Origin: Eisenibacter elegans DSM 3317
GTDB lineage: Bacteria > Bacteroidota > Bacteroidia > Cytophagales > Microscillaceae
NCBI RefSeq assembly: GCF_000430505.1
Contig: NZ_KE387154.1
Span: 306,530-370,529 of the forward strand
Direction: 5' to 3'
Length of the DNA stretch: 64,000 nucleotides
Position 1 is the stretch's first letter. Every line of letters starts with the position of its first letter. The notes beneath the pieces are model-generated. The model did no database searches. It saw only the letters and a list, made by a program, of their open reading frames with translations, and had not been told where the DNA came from. The translations under genes were made by a program, and so were the position numbers. Positions 41,267-51,000 of the stretch are shown piece after piece.

Positions 41267-41749
41267 CTATTGTTTTTTGAAAAATAACCGCACGAGCTCG
41301 TCAGGGTTTTCGCCTGCTTGAAACTCTAAGCCAAGCACAATCCCCTCACTTTGGTCCGAAAACTGGTGTTTTTCAGGTGCTTTGACGATATTAAAGCTAG
41401 TGGCTTCGGCACTGTTACTTTCTGTGTTTGTCAGTAATAGCTGGTTGGCACTTACTTTCCAAGTACCTTTTTCTTCGCTCTCTCCATCTTTCATCACGTA
41501 TTGCCCGTTGGCTTTCAGCTCGAGAGAGTTTTGTTCGCGCATTTGTTGTAGTCCTTTTTGCATTTCGGCCTTGATAGCATCTGCCATGTCAGGCATTTCG
41601 CTTATCAGTTGCTCCATCAAAGCGCTTTCGAGGTCATATAACTTCCAAAAGCCGGCATATTCTTGTTGGGCATAGCTTTGGAGAATACAAAAGAAGGCCG
41701 CTAGGGTTAGGGTGCAGCTGCGGAGTAGGGCGTTAAAGTTCATTGTCAT
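41267..41749 (-). CDS. Small secreted lipocalin-like protein (paralogue A)
   Basis: A 160-residue protein with a signal peptide (LLRSCTLTLAAFFCILQSYAQQ) exported to the periplasm or outside. The mature part is a likely beta-barrel: GFWKLYDLESALMEQL, NSLELKANGQYVMKDGESEEKGTWKVSANQLLLTN, a strand pattern seen in lipocalin-like Bacteroidota proteins. The neighbouring upstream gene encodes a paralogue with the same blocks (GYWKIALVENEM, FDFREDGQYEIVMG, ARGQWRYDAANKHLYITN). Function unknown. It is in a likely operon with that gene and with def. Confidence 0.65.
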   Translation of the reverse strand: MTMNFNALLRSCTLTLAAFFCILQSYAQQEYAGFWKLYDLESALMEQLISEMPDMADAIKAEMQKGLQQMREQNSLELKANGQYVMKDGESEEKGTWKVSANQLLLTNTESNSAEATSFNIVKAPEKHQFSDQSEGIVLGLEFQAGENPDELVRLFFKKQ

Positions 41750-41761
41750 AATAAAAAGGGT

Positions 41762-42319
41762 TTAGGGTTGGTCTTGTATGGCCGGCACTAGCGTCAGTCT
41801 GCTGGCGCGCCCATCTTCTATATTGACGGTTTTGATGACAAATTGTTGGTTGCTTAGTCGTTCTACTTCGATTACTTTCTCGCTGCCGGTGCTGTTGGTG
41901 ATATACAAATGTTTGTTGGCTGCGTCGTAGCGCCACTGGCCTCGGGCAGGAGTGGGTTGGTATCCCATCACGATTTCGTACTGGCCGTCTTCTCGAAAAT
42001 CAAAGTAACTATGGGTATGCATTTCTTCTAGTCGCCGGGTCAGCTGTTGGCGTACTTTGGCCGGCAGGGTATCAAGAGCCAAGGTCATTTCGTTTTCCAC
42101 CAAGGCTATTTTCCAATATCCTACCACAGTGGGAGGTATCGGCTGCGCTTGCGTGTTGAGGCTGTCTTGTTGGGCGTAGATTTTTGACCCATAGGCCGAG
42201 CCAACGGTAAACCACAGCGTTAGCAGGCATACAATCGATACCCGTGTATATAATAAAGGGTACGGCAGCAGTGCTATATTGATAATCGTCTGAGGCCTGA
42301 TGAATGAGGGGGTGCGCAT
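41762..42319 (-). CDS. Small secreted lipocalin-like protein (paralogue B)
   Basis: The open frame runs to 42484, but its first 55 residues cover dispersed element copy 5, so the ATG at 42319 (MRTPSFIRPQTIINIALLPYPLL) is preferred, giving 185 residues. A hydrophobic stretch (VSIVCLLTLWFTVGSAYG) is a signal. The mature part, from about QQDSLNTQ, has GYWKIALVENEMTLALD, FDFREDGQYEIVMG and QWRYDAANKHLYITN, paralogous to the 41267 gene. Family function unknown. Confidence 0.55.
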   Translation of the reverse strand: MRTPSFIRPQTIINIALLPYPLLYTRVSIVCLLTLWFTVGSAYGSKIYAQQDSLNTQAQPIPPTVVGYWKIALVENEMTLALDTLPAKVRQQLTRRLEEMHTHSYFDFREDGQYEIVMGYQPTPARGQWRYDAANKHLYITNSTGSEKVIEVERLSNQQFVIKTVNIEDGRASRLTLVPAIQDQP

Positions 42320-42428
42320 TGTCGGGGTTAGGTTTGGATGAATAAAAGGCACTGAGTTTGGTGTCAAAATTCGTCGTTTATAACGAGTTTGGCAATAGAA
42401 AAGTATCCGGGGAGCCGCAGCATTGGTT

Positions 42429-42480
42429 TGTATCCAATCAACACTAGTTTGGGCAATATGCGCTGAAAGCCCTTGAAGAC
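42429..42480 (-). repeat. Dispersed ~60-bp element, copy 5
   Basis: Minus strand: CTTCAAGGGCTTTCAGCGCAT, then ATTGCCCAAACTAGTGTTGATTGGATAC. Matches copy 4 in block order. It lies 110 bp upstream of the start of paralogue B, between that gene and the small-protein genes. Confidence 0.65.
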
Positions 42481-42518
42481 CCAACCCAGTGAGTCCCTAA
42501 ATCATATGAGTCTTGGTA

Positions 42519-42551
42519 TAAAAAAGGCGTACACCTGTAGCAGATGTACGC
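42519..42551 (-). terminator. Terminator of the small-protein gene 42580-42738
   Basis: On the minus strand GCGTACA and TGTACGC form a 7-bp stem around TCTGCTACAGG, followed by CTTTTTT. It begins 29 bp after the stop codon, supporting a real short transcript. Confidence 0.75.
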
Positions 42552-42579
42552 TGTTATTGGCCAAAAAGCAACAATAGCA

Positions 42580-42738
42580 TTATTTGTTAGTGTTGCTGAC
42601 TTGACGGACACGTTGGAGAATTTCTTCGCGTTGTTGTTTGAGTTTCTCCAGTTCTTCAATCGATTTCTGAATATCGTTGAACGCCCCACTTTTGGGGATT
42701 TTCTCAACTTCGATGGGCTTCTTGTCTTCTTTTTTCAT
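42580..42738 (-). CDS. 52-residue coiled-coil-like small protein (paralogue 1)
   Basis: An ATG at 42738 opens a 52-codon frame: MKKEDKKPIEVEKIPKSGAF, then NDIQKSIEELEKLKQQREEIL and QRVRQVSNTNK. It is highly charged and helical, with heptad-like Leu/Ile spacing. The core IEELEKLKQQREEIL matches IEELERLKKEREGIL of the frame at 42835-43014, a conserved motif between two adjacent frames, which argues that both are translated. A good terminator follows. No family recognised; possible roles include a regulator or a peptide precursor. Confidence 0.65.
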   Translation of the reverse strand: MKKEDKKPIEVEKIPKSGAFNDIQKSIEELEKLKQQREEILQRVRQVSNTNK

Positions 42739-42834
42739 AAAAATACATATTTTGTCTTCAGACAGTGTTTCAAATACAGTAGGGCTTTGATTACGCTTTA
42801 ATCCCTAATAGTCTTGTACGAGTAATAACAAAGA

Positions 42835-43014
42835 TTAGATGCCTTTGTTTCCAAGCCAAGTAGGATTGGCTCTTTTAGGATCATTTTGAGCCATCCACTG
42901 TAAAATTCCCTCTCGCTCTTTTTTAAGCCGCTCAAGCTCTTCTATTGTTTGATACACCCTAGCAAGCTTAGGGCTTTTTTGGGGCTGGGAACTACCTTGA
43001 TATGATGATTCCAT
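42835..43014 (-). CDS. 59-residue coiled-coil-like small protein (paralogue 2)
   Basis: ATG at 43014, stop TAA at 42835: MESSYQGSSQPQKSPKLARVY, then QTIEELERLKKEREGILQWM and AQNDPKRANPTWLGNKGI. It shares the central helix with the frame at 42580 (13 of 15 residues identical or similar over the IEELE-L-K-RE-ILQ block), while the ends differ. It is 96 bp upstream of that gene on the same strand, so they may be co-transcribed. A perfect 16-bp palindrome (43101-43116) lies 87 bp before the ATG and could be an operator. Unknown function. Confidence 0.65.
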   Translation of the reverse strand: MESSYQGSSQPQKSPKLARVYQTIEELERLKKEREGILQWMAQNDPKRANPTWLGNKGI

Positions 43015-43476
43015 AAGACAGATATTTTGGTGGAAATAACATTTATTTATTTTTTCGCTCCATTTGGCCTTGTTTTTTGAGAATTTTGACCAAGGCGACA
43101 GTTAGAATATTCTAACGCATCGCTTTTTGCTTTGTTAGTCCCTCGTACATCAATTGTATATAACTACACTTGTACTAAAAATGACCCAAAATCATAAAAG
43201 TACAAGAGTGTCCGTATTATGTTTTGTAGAAATGGCTAAATACCATTAAAAATTAGCTTTTCTATCAAGCAAGCCTGTTTTAAAGACAGAGTAAAGAGCT
43301 GGAGAAGAGGCTATTTTTGAAAATTGTACTATTAGAAAAGAAGCGTATTTTTGGATATGCTAACTATCTGTTTTTCAATACATTGCGTTAGCGATGTTAA
43401 AAAAAAGTTATCAAAAATTTTTAATATTCTGAGACAGTACCGTACCTTTGCAGCCGTTACCAACCAAAATCCACGT
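43015..43476. other. Intergenic region with a perfect 16-bp palindrome
   Basis: GTTAGAAT/ATTCTAAC at 43101-43116 is a perfect dyad, an operator-like site between the divergent small-protein and transglycosylase genes. TACCTTTG at 43443-43450 matches the -7 consensus for the plus-strand gene. The long plus-strand open frame from 43351 runs through the promoter and is not taken as coding. AT-rich sequence otherwise. Confidence 0.5.
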
Positions 43477-44676
43477 ATGAGGAAGGTTTTACAAGGTTTG
43501 ACGTATGCCGGAGTTTTGGCGTTTAGCCCTTCGGTTTTTGCGGATATTCCTTCAACGTATGTTTTTGAGATAGATAGTTTACACACCACTCAAATACAGC
43601 TTACCAAAGCCACCGATTTTTCGACACCCACTGGAGTCACTTCCCAACTGGTTCTCCAAAGACTGGAAGCGCTCCAAACCACTGTAGAGGTTTTTGTGGA
43701 TACAGAAGTGATGCAACACGTATACGCTTTTACTACCTACAGCCCCCAAAGCACTTCGTTCTTGCTCCAACGCCAGGCGTTTTATTTCAGCACCTTCGAG
43801 CAAATCTTACAAAAGCACGGCATCCCTCAAGAATTAAAATACCTAGCCGTGATTGAATCCGGCCTAGTTCCTGAAGCAACTTCGTATGTGGCTGCTGCCG
43901 GGTTGTGGCAGCTGATGCCTAGCACAGCCGCCGGACTGGGACTCAAGCAAAATGAGTGGCTCGATGAGCGACTTGACCCCGTAAAGTCTACAGAAGCAGC
44001 AGCTCGCTATCTCAAATACCTTCACCATATGTTTGGTGATTGGAAGCTAGTAATGGGCGCTTATAACTGTGGCGAAGGGGTAATGCTTCAAGCCATTCAA
44101 GCTGCTGGCGGCAAATATGATTGGGACAGTGTGGCGCCTTTCCTGCCTGCGCAAACACGTGCTTACCTGCCTAAATTTATGGCAATGCTCTATGTGCTCA
44201 ACTATGCCCCCCAGCACGGCATAGGCGCGGTGGAGCCTTGGAAACCTATTGTTTCGGATACCATAGCACTGCCCAAAGCACAATCGCTCCACAACCTCGC
44301 CGAGGTGCTGGATGTCCCCCTAGCTACGCTCAAGCTCCTCAACCCACACTTGCGCAAAGGGATTGCACCCAAATACTACCCTATCCGTGTACCCAAGCAC
44401 AGCAAGGCCTTGTTTCAGCTTTTGCCCGAAACACCAACAGCAACAACAGCAGCCAAGACTGCCGACGAAATAGAGGCGTATAGCGACGATGCGCTAGCCA
44501 AAGGGTTGGTTTTTAAGCCTCAACAACAAATGAGCCAAGCAGCCCGCGCAATGGTGAATAAGGCCTATGCCTGCGCCACAATGCCTATCAAAGTACAAGA
44601 CTATAGCGCCCCTCTCAGCAAACAACAAACGCTATGGGTGCGCACACGTAAGCGTCGAAAAAACACAACAGCGTAG
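43477..44676 (+). CDS. Membrane-bound-type lytic murein transglycosylase (MltD-like)
   Basis: From ATG 43477 (MRKVLQGLTYAGVLAFSPSVFADIP) the protein has 399 residues with a signal peptide. The SLT domain (about 100-230) has IPQELKYLAVIESGL, with the catalytic Glu, followed by AAAGLWQLMPSTAAGLGL and GDWKLVMGAYNCGEGVM. The tail (about 285-340) holds a LysM-like segment (AQSLHNLAEVLDVPLATLKLLNPHLRKG). It cleaves peptidoglycan glycan strands to 1,6-anhydro products. Upstream extension to 43351 is unlikely since it covers the -7 element. The ending KRRKNTTA is very basic. Confidence 0.9.
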   Translation: MRKVLQGLTYAGVLAFSPSVFADIPSTYVFEIDSLHTTQIQLTKATDFSTPTGVTSQLVLQRLEALQTTVEVFVDTEVMQHVYAFTTYSPQSTSFLLQRQAFYFSTFEQILQKHGIPQELKYLAVIESGLVPEATSYVAAAGLWQLMPSTAAGLGLKQNEWLDERLDPVKSTEAAARYLKYLHHMFGDWKLVMGAYNCGEGVMLQAIQAAGGKYDWDSVAPFLPAQTRAYLPKFMAMLYVLNYAPQHGIGAVEPWKPIVSDTIALPKAQSLHNLAEVLDVPLATLKLLNPHLRKGIAPKYYPIRVPKHSKALFQLLPETPTATTAAKTADEIEAYSDDALAKGLVFKPQQQMSQAARAMVNKAYACATMPIKVQDYSAPLSKQQTLWVRTRKRRKNTTA

Positions 44677-44862
44677 GTTTCCACCAGTGGGGCGGTGTCT
44701 CCATAGCCACAGATACTATTTGGATGCAGACTACCTATTTCATAGGAGCCTGAATATACAAGCCTTCAAGGGGGTTAAACTCTTTGAAGGCTTAGTGGTA
44801 TGTATGTGCAATAAAGTTGAATTGGGGCAGGCCGTAATCCTACGCAACCAGTACACTGGAAA

Positions 44863-44897
44863 CAAAAAAACACTCAACCTGTGTAGATTGAGTGTTT
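44863..44897 (-). terminator. Terminator of tRNA-Leu
   Basis: On the minus strand AAACACTCAA and TTGAGTGTTT form a 10-bp stem around TCTACACAGG, followed by a T-run (TTTTTG). It begins 5 bp after the tRNA 3' end. Confidence 0.85.
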
Positions 44898-44901
44898 GTA
44901 G

Positions 44902-44985
44902 TACCCGGGATCGGAGTCGAACCGATACGGGATTGCTCCCATTGGTGTTTGAGACCAACGCGTCTACCAATTCCGCCACCCGGGC
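44902..44985 (-). tRNA. tRNA-Leu(CAA)
   Basis: Minus strand, 84 nt. Acceptor GCCCGGG/CCCGGGT (G1-U72), D-arm GGTAGACGC region, anticodon stem GTTGG/CCAAC-type with loop CTCAAAC (anticodon CAA), a long class II variable arm (GGGAGCAATCCC), T-arm ATCGG-TTCGACT-CCGAT, A73, no encoded CCA. Uninterrupted, unlike the tRNA block at 1219-1560. Confidence 0.95.
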
Positions 44986-45084
44986 AGGGTTTGTGGGCTT
45001 TCTGTCGAATTGGGAATGCAAATTTAGGAAGGAAAACCGGAAGTGCAAATGTTTTGCCGAAATTTTTGTGAAAATTCCCCTTTT

Positions 45085-47172
45085 CTACAATCGCATACCA
45101 ATGACTAGGATATCATCTACTTGGGGTTCAGTGCCTTTCCATTCATCAAGTGCTTTTTCGAGTAGCTGGGCTTGTTTGTGCATAGGTTCTTGATGGATGT
45201 CGGCTAGGAGCTGATAAAAATTCTTTTTCATAAACTTCCGGTTCTTAATCCCACCAAACTGGTCTTGGAAGCCATCCGAGAACAGATAGAAGGTGGTCGG
45301 CTCTTGTAGGTCGATGGTATGTTTGCTGAAAGGGGTACGTTTGCCTACGAGGCTATACCCACCTATACCTTGTTTGTCGCCATTGATGATATGCATCTCT
45401 CCTTTTTGAAAATAGACCAAGGGGTTGTTTGCGCCGGCAAATTCCATTGTTTTGGCTTCTCGGTCAATCACACAGAGGGCGATGTCCATTCCGTCATAAG
45501 TCTCGCCTTCTAGGCCTTGTTGGCGCAGCCTGAGCTGTATGTTGCGGTGTAGGTAATTAAGAATTTGGTCGGCAGAGGTAACATTATCCATGGTTACGAT
45601 TTCATTGAGCAAGCTAGAACCTATCAGGCTCATAAAGGCTCCGGGCACGCCGTGTCCGGTACAGTCTACGGCAGCGACCACCTGCTTTTCGTTGGTAAAG
45701 CCTTGAAAAACAGAGGCCTTATTGGGTAGTTCAGGGTCAATGGTATAGACAGGCTCTGGGTCTGTTTCGGCAAACCAGTAGAAATCTCCTGAGACTACAT
45801 CTCTTGGTTTGAAAAAAATACAATGTTGGGGGATTTTGAGCGCAATTTCCTCCTGTGTGGGTAATATAGCCTGTTGGATTCGCAGGGCGTAGCGGATACT
45901 GCTTTCTATGTCTTGTTTTTTTTCTTCGATAATCTGCTTTTGCTCGCGCAGCTCTTGGTTTTTGATATTGACCTCAGTGTTGGCCAGACGTAGTTTTTGG
46001 GCTTGTTGTTGGCTTCGGCTTCGGCTCCAGAGCAAGATGAGCACTACAATCCCCAAGGCCAGCACCCCCTGCCATAACATGTTGCGGACGTAGAGGTCTT
46101 TTTCCTTTTCGAGGCTGTAAGTATCTATTTCGGCTTGTTTTTTTTCTAACAAATATCCGGCCTCTAGCCTTGCAATCCGTTCTTTGCTTTCTTCGTTGCT
46201 GAGGCTGTCTTTGTAGGCCATGACGATTTGGGTGTAGATGAGTGCTTCGTCATACACCTGTTTTTGGATAGCGATTTCGGCCAGAATACCGGCAGCAGCT
46301 TTGATATATCGTTTACTACTGACAGTGTAGGCGAGCTCTAGGCAGCGGGCGGCATAGGTTTCGGCTTCCTCATTTTTTTGGCGAATCATGGAGATACTGG
46401 CTTTGAGCTGTAAGGCGGCGGCCTGCCCTTCGTAGTGGTCTATCTGAGTATTTTCGACCAAGGCCGAATCAGCATAGGCGTAGGCAATGTCATAGTTGCC
46501 TTCATCCATAAATATAGCACTGATATTGAGCAGGTTATCTGCCGAAAAGGCCACATTCCCCAGCTTTCGGTTGAGGGCCAAGGCCTCTGTAAAATAGCGC
46601 AAGGCCGTATTGTTACGGTCTCGATAATAGTAGATATTGCCAATATTGTTGAGCGCATTAGCAATACTTTGCTCATCTTTGAGCTGGCGTGCGAGTCGCA
46701 AAGTACGTTGGTAAAAGGCGAGCGATACCTCGTACTTTTTTTGTAAAAAATAAATATTACCGATGCTGTTGTAAGTAGCCGCTATTTGACTAGAGTCTTT
46801 GAGGCGCTCAAAAATGCGGAGCGCATCCAGAAAGAACTCCAGCGCTCTGAAGTCGCTGCCTTGTAGGCGGTATACGTGCCCTAGCGCTTGTAGTGCTTCG
46901 GCTTGTAGTTTATTTTTTTTGAGTTTTTGTGCACCCTGTAGGGCCTCTTGCGCGTAGGCAATGGCTTGGTTGGGTTGTCGGTTGTTGAGGGTATTGGCTA
47001 AGTGGATTTGTGTTTGGATATAGGCTTCTGTTCCCTGTTTGAGGGTTTGCAGTTGCGCTCTTAGGCTATCTGTTGGGTAATGCTGCCCCTGTACCAATGT
47101 TATACCTACCAGCCCTTGCACCCAAAAGAAGCAGACCCACAGGCAACAACACCGGTATAGAGAATATATCAT
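45085..47172 (-). CDS. TPR-repeat SpoIIE/PP2C-type serine phosphatase (second copy)
   Basis: The 695 residues have a signal-anchor (CCCLWVCFFWVQGLVGITL), six or more TPR units (about 45-340), a membrane helix (about 368-385, WQGVLALGIVVLILLWS), a coiled coil (KLRLANTEVNIKNQELREQKQIIEEKKQD) and the SpoIIE domain with SGDFYWF, DCTGHGVPGAFMSLIG, LFSDGFQDQFGG and VDDILVIGMRL. Layout and motifs match the protein at 13766. It presumably senses an envelope signal through its TPRs and dephosphorylates a STAS-type protein. Nearest candidate partners are far away; the SiaB-like kinase is at 29776. Confidence 0.9.
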   Translation of the reverse strand: MIYSLYRCCCLWVCFFWVQGLVGITLVQGQHYPTDSLRAQLQTLKQGTEAYIQTQIHLANTLNNRQPNQAIAYAQEALQGAQKLKKNKLQAEALQALGHVYRLQGSDFRALEFFLDALRIFERLKDSSQIAATYNSIGNIYFLQKKYEVSLAFYQRTLRLARQLKDEQSIANALNNIGNIYYYRDRNNTALRYFTEALALNRKLGNVAFSADNLLNISAIFMDEGNYDIAYAYADSALVENTQIDHYEGQAAALQLKASISMIRQKNEEAETYAARCLELAYTVSSKRYIKAAAGILAEIAIQKQVYDEALIYTQIVMAYKDSLSNEESKERIARLEAGYLLEKKQAEIDTYSLEKEKDLYVRNMLWQGVLALGIVVLILLWSRSRSQQQAQKLRLANTEVNIKNQELREQKQIIEEKKQDIESSIRYALRIQQAILPTQEEIALKIPQHCIFFKPRDVVSGDFYWFAETDPEPVYTIDPELPNKASVFQGFTNEKQVVAAVDCTGHGVPGAFMSLIGSSLLNEIVTMDNVTSADQILNYLHRNIQLRLRQQGLEGETYDGMDIALCVIDREAKTMEFAGANNPLVYFQKGEMHIINGDKQGIGGYSLVGKRTPFSKHTIDLQEPTTFYLFSDGFQDQFGGIKNRKFMKKNFYQLLADIHQEPMHKQAQLLEKALDEWKGTEPQVDDILVIGMRL

Positions 47173-47342
47173 ACACAGATAAGTTTGTCGAAAGGTAATG
47201 ATTGATAGCTACTTATCAAAATTAACGCCATACTCAATCAGCGATATCACATTAAAATAAACCAAGGATAAATTTTTGAAGACTAAGCACTTATCCTTGT
47301 GTTTATTTGAGAATCAGTTTGTTTTTTGCAAGCGAATGCTAG

Positions 47343-48056
47343 CTAGGTATTGAGTGCGGGTTTGGTAATATCCACATTGGCCTCATCACTTTCTATCAGG
47401 CCGTCGCGCAGTCGGATGATGCGGTGCGCATAGCGGGCGATGTCTTCTTCGTGGGTAACCATCACAATGGTATTGCCTTGTTGGTGGAGCTTGTCGAAGA
47501 TGTCCATAATCTCATAGGAGGTTTTGGTATCGAGGTTGCCCGTAGGTTCGTCGGCCAGAATAATACTGGGACGGTTGACTAGAGCGCGGGCAATGGCTAC
47601 ACGTTGGCGCTGGCCACCTGAGAGCTCATTAGGTTTGTGTTTGGCGCGGTCTTCGAGCCCTACGCTGGCCAAGGCCTTGAGGGCGATATTGGTGCGCTCT
47701 TTTTGGCCATAGCCTGCATATACTAGCGGCAGGGCTACATTTTCGAGCGAGGTGCTGCGGGGCAAGAGGTTAAAAGTTTGGAAAACAAACCCGATTTCTT
47801 TGTTCCGAATCAGCGCCAGTTGGTTTTCGCTCATTCGGCTTACATCTTGGTTGTTGAGCATATATGTGCCCGAAGTAGGCGTATCCAAGCAGCCGATGAT
47901 ATTCATCAGGGTAGACTTACCCGAACCCGAAGGCCCCATAAAAGCCACGTATTCGCCATAGCGGATTTGGATAGAAACAGACTTGAGTGCCTGTACTTTT
48001 TCCTTGCCCATTACATAGGTTTTAGCAATGGACTGTGTTTCAATAACATAAGACAT
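47343..48056 (-). CDS. ABC transporter ATP-binding protein (MacB/LolD type)
   Basis: The 237-residue ATPase has Walker [16 protein letters not shown] (about 40-54), Q-loop [18 protein letters not shown], signature [15 protein letters not shown] (about 140-154), Walker [14 protein letters not shown] and the H-loop [14 protein letters not shown]. Strong match to the LolD/MacB/YknY group. Its permease is not adjacent, and LolC/E-type permeases are at 16024 and 28571. It lies 24 bp downstream of the giant TPR membrane protein, so these two may be co-transcribed. Confidence 0.93.
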   Translation of the reverse strand: MSYVIETQSIAKTYVMGKEKVQALKSVSIQIRYGEYVAFMGPSGSGKSTLMNIIGCLDTPTSGTYMLNNQDVSRMSENQLALIRNKEIGFVFQTFNLLPRSTSLENVALPLVYAGYGQKERTNIALKALASVGLEDRAKHKPNELSGGQRQRVAIARALVNRPSIILADEPTGNLDTKTSYEIMDIFDKLHQQGNTIVMVTHEEDIARYAHRIIRLRDGLIESDEANVDITKPALNT

Positions 48057-48080
48057 AGTGCTACTTTCAGGGTGTATAGT

Positions 48081-51000
48081 TTAATTAAATTGTTGGAAGT
48101 GTGTGGCCAAGGTATCGTTAGCGTGTTTGCGCTCTTGGTACTTCTGTTCAAATATACGAAAGTCTGCTTCATTGGCCAATCTTTTGACTTCGGCCAGGGC
48201 TTTGTCTCCAAATTCTATCAGGTTCATTTCCAAACACAGCAGGGCGTAGGTTTTTTGGAGTTCGACAGCATCTTCTTGTAGCTGTACGGCATAGACGACG
48301 GCCATATAGGCGTTTTCTACATTTTTCTTTTGGTATTGGTAATAGTGTACGGCGGCCAACACTACATCTTCGTCATAGGGGTTGGCTTCCAATGCTCTGA
48401 CGAAGTGGCTTTCGGCTTCAGGGTTTTTGCCGGGACTTTGGCCTGTCAGCGCTTGCGCGAGGTAGTAGTCGCGTAGTCGTGCATCACGCCCTGTGAGGGG
48501 GAGTTTTTTGGCATTATCAGCCAGCGCGTCATAACGCTTGGTGGCTAGGAGTAAGTCCAGAAAACAGCGATTCAAGGCCGAGATACCATCTTTGTTCTTG
48601 GGTGGTGTCGCTACCATTTCCCGGTACCAGCGCATACCAGCCTGATACTCTTGATAGTGTAGGTAGGCACGGAGGAGTTGTGCGCCGATGGCTGCTTTGT
48701 AGTCAAGGCTATTGGCTTGTTTGTAGAGTTGTTGTAGGACTAGGGTATCGGCGGGGGCAGTGCGGTATCGGGCAAAGGCCAGCCGTTCTACATCGTTGCG
48801 TAGGGTATTGAAATTGGCATTGGCCCAGACCCTCAGCATTAACGTTGCTTCTTCGCGTATTTCGGGGGCTTTGTTTTTGGCCAGCTCTTGCCATTGTTCG
48901 AGCGCTGCTTCGGCTTCTCCGGCTTCGCTCAGCGCGATGGCATAGAGGCGCTTGGCCGAGGCATCGCCAAGGGTGAGCGCACGCGAGAAGTACTCGGCGG
49001 CTAAGTCATAACGCTCTTGTTCGAGCAGCCAAATCCCCAACAAACGATTGTGGTAGGGGTTATTGCCCAGATTAGGCATTGCTCCGAGTGTTCGTAGGGC
49101 TTCGGTAGTATTGCCTTGATAGTAGCGCTGTAAGACATTCAAGAGCCTGAAGTCATCGGCGTAGTTGAGATTGACTTCTGTACTGCTCAATTCACGCAGT
49201 ATGCGGCGGAAGCTTGTATCAACAGGCGCACGCAATTGGGACAAACCAAAGTTATAGAGGTAGCCCATGGCGGAGTTGGGCAGGGGCTTATCAGTAGGAA
49301 TCTGAACCAAGGGGCGGCGCAATGTTTGCCCTTTACGAGCAGCTTGAGCCAATAGGTTGCTTTGCCCTACCAGGTCGCGTGTGCTGACCAAGGCCGACAG
49401 TGAGTCGAGTGCTGTGGCCTGCCAAGGGGCACGGTCGTTGAGGCTGAGCATATTGCCACGAATCAGCTCCGCATCCCCTCCGGCGGCTAGGGCTTTATCC
49501 CAATAGCTGCGGGCAGCCTCAAAGTCGTTCTGTGCGGCCTTGATATAGCCCATATTGGTGAGCAACATTGGGTGTGTGGGGAATTTCTGTAGCCCTTGTT
49601 CCAACGCTCGCGCCGCCTCTGAGAGGTTGCCCATAACATACAGCGCATCTGCCAAAAGCAAATAACTCTGTGGGGAAGCTTGGAAATAGCCTATTTCGCT
49701 CAATATCTCTGCGGTATGATTCATTTCTTGGGCTTGCCAAGCCATTCCGGCGCGTGTGTATAGGGGATAGTGCCCGATAGGATAGAAAGACACGGCTCGG
49801 TTGAAAAATTCCTTGGCTAGGCGTTCTTCGCCCTGAAATTGGTACAGGCTCGCGATGCCGGCATGGTAGCTGCTCTGTGTACGGTAGTAACTGCGGTAGA
49901 AGTTGTTCATAAAAAATACACAAATCACCACGATACTGATGATGCGCGACATCCGGTATGAGAACACATCTCCTTGGTATATGATGGGTTGTATGGGCTC
50001 TCCCTCTTGTAGGGTTGGGCCAAAATTGACGATGACATAGAAAAAGAACATCGTGCCGGTAGCCAGTTGGCTGTACATCGTAAACTCTCGGCTGACACGC
50101 AGCATCCCCTCGTCGGCTATTGCCCCAAAATAGGCCAGAGTAGCCACGGCAATCACCCCCCAAGCCAAGTACATCTGCCCACCGCCCTCACGAAGTGCGG
50201 GCGAAGACTGGGGGCGCTGCTGGCTGCGTGCCCAAAAACTCCAAATGCCGATAAGGCTTGACAGGCCAAACATCCAAACCACATCCAGAAATGATAAATC
50301 GATTTTTATCAAGCCGATATTTCTGAAATGAATCAAAAACACATTGCTGAGGTAGAGCAAACTAATGATGATGACTGGTATCAGGTGGTTTTTGGCTTTG
50401 CGTCTCGTAACCAAATACACCAAGAACGAGAGCACTTCGTGTCCTACATAAAACACAAAGGCCATACTTAGGCCAAAAGGAATCAACCAGCCGTGTTGGA
50501 TGGGCACGAGCAAGGGCTGCGCCAAGGGACTGCTGCGGTGTATCCACGCTGCCAAGACACCCAATATCAGGCAAAACAACAACCAGCGCGCCCAAATCGG
50601 GAGGTGGCGGTCATAGGCATAAAAGTAAAAACTCAAGGGCAATAGCGCGACCAAAAAGACAATCAAGACCCCGTTTTCGTAGGGCATTGCTTCTGTGTAA
50701 TTTAATTTAGAAAAGGCCAAAGCCGCTACCAACACCGTTACGGTTCCCCCATACCACCACAAGGACTGCCGGGTGGCTACTGCCAATAGCCACAGCATCG
50801 CCAGCCAAACCACTGCTCCATAAAGGTATAAAATACCCACAGGTAGCTCCCAAGGCATAGGTACATACCGCTGCCTCAACAGAAGATAACTTGTAGAGAC
50901 TTCGATGTTGAAAATCCCCCGAGTGAAACTGTCCATCAACAGCTCACCCGCGCTGGTAGTAGTAAACACTTCGTATGGCAAAGCCGCATCATATCCGCCC

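Noticed and set aside
42444-42707. 87-codon minus-strand frame overlapping the small-protein gene
   Set aside because: Out of frame with the 52-codon gene that has a paralogue and terminator.
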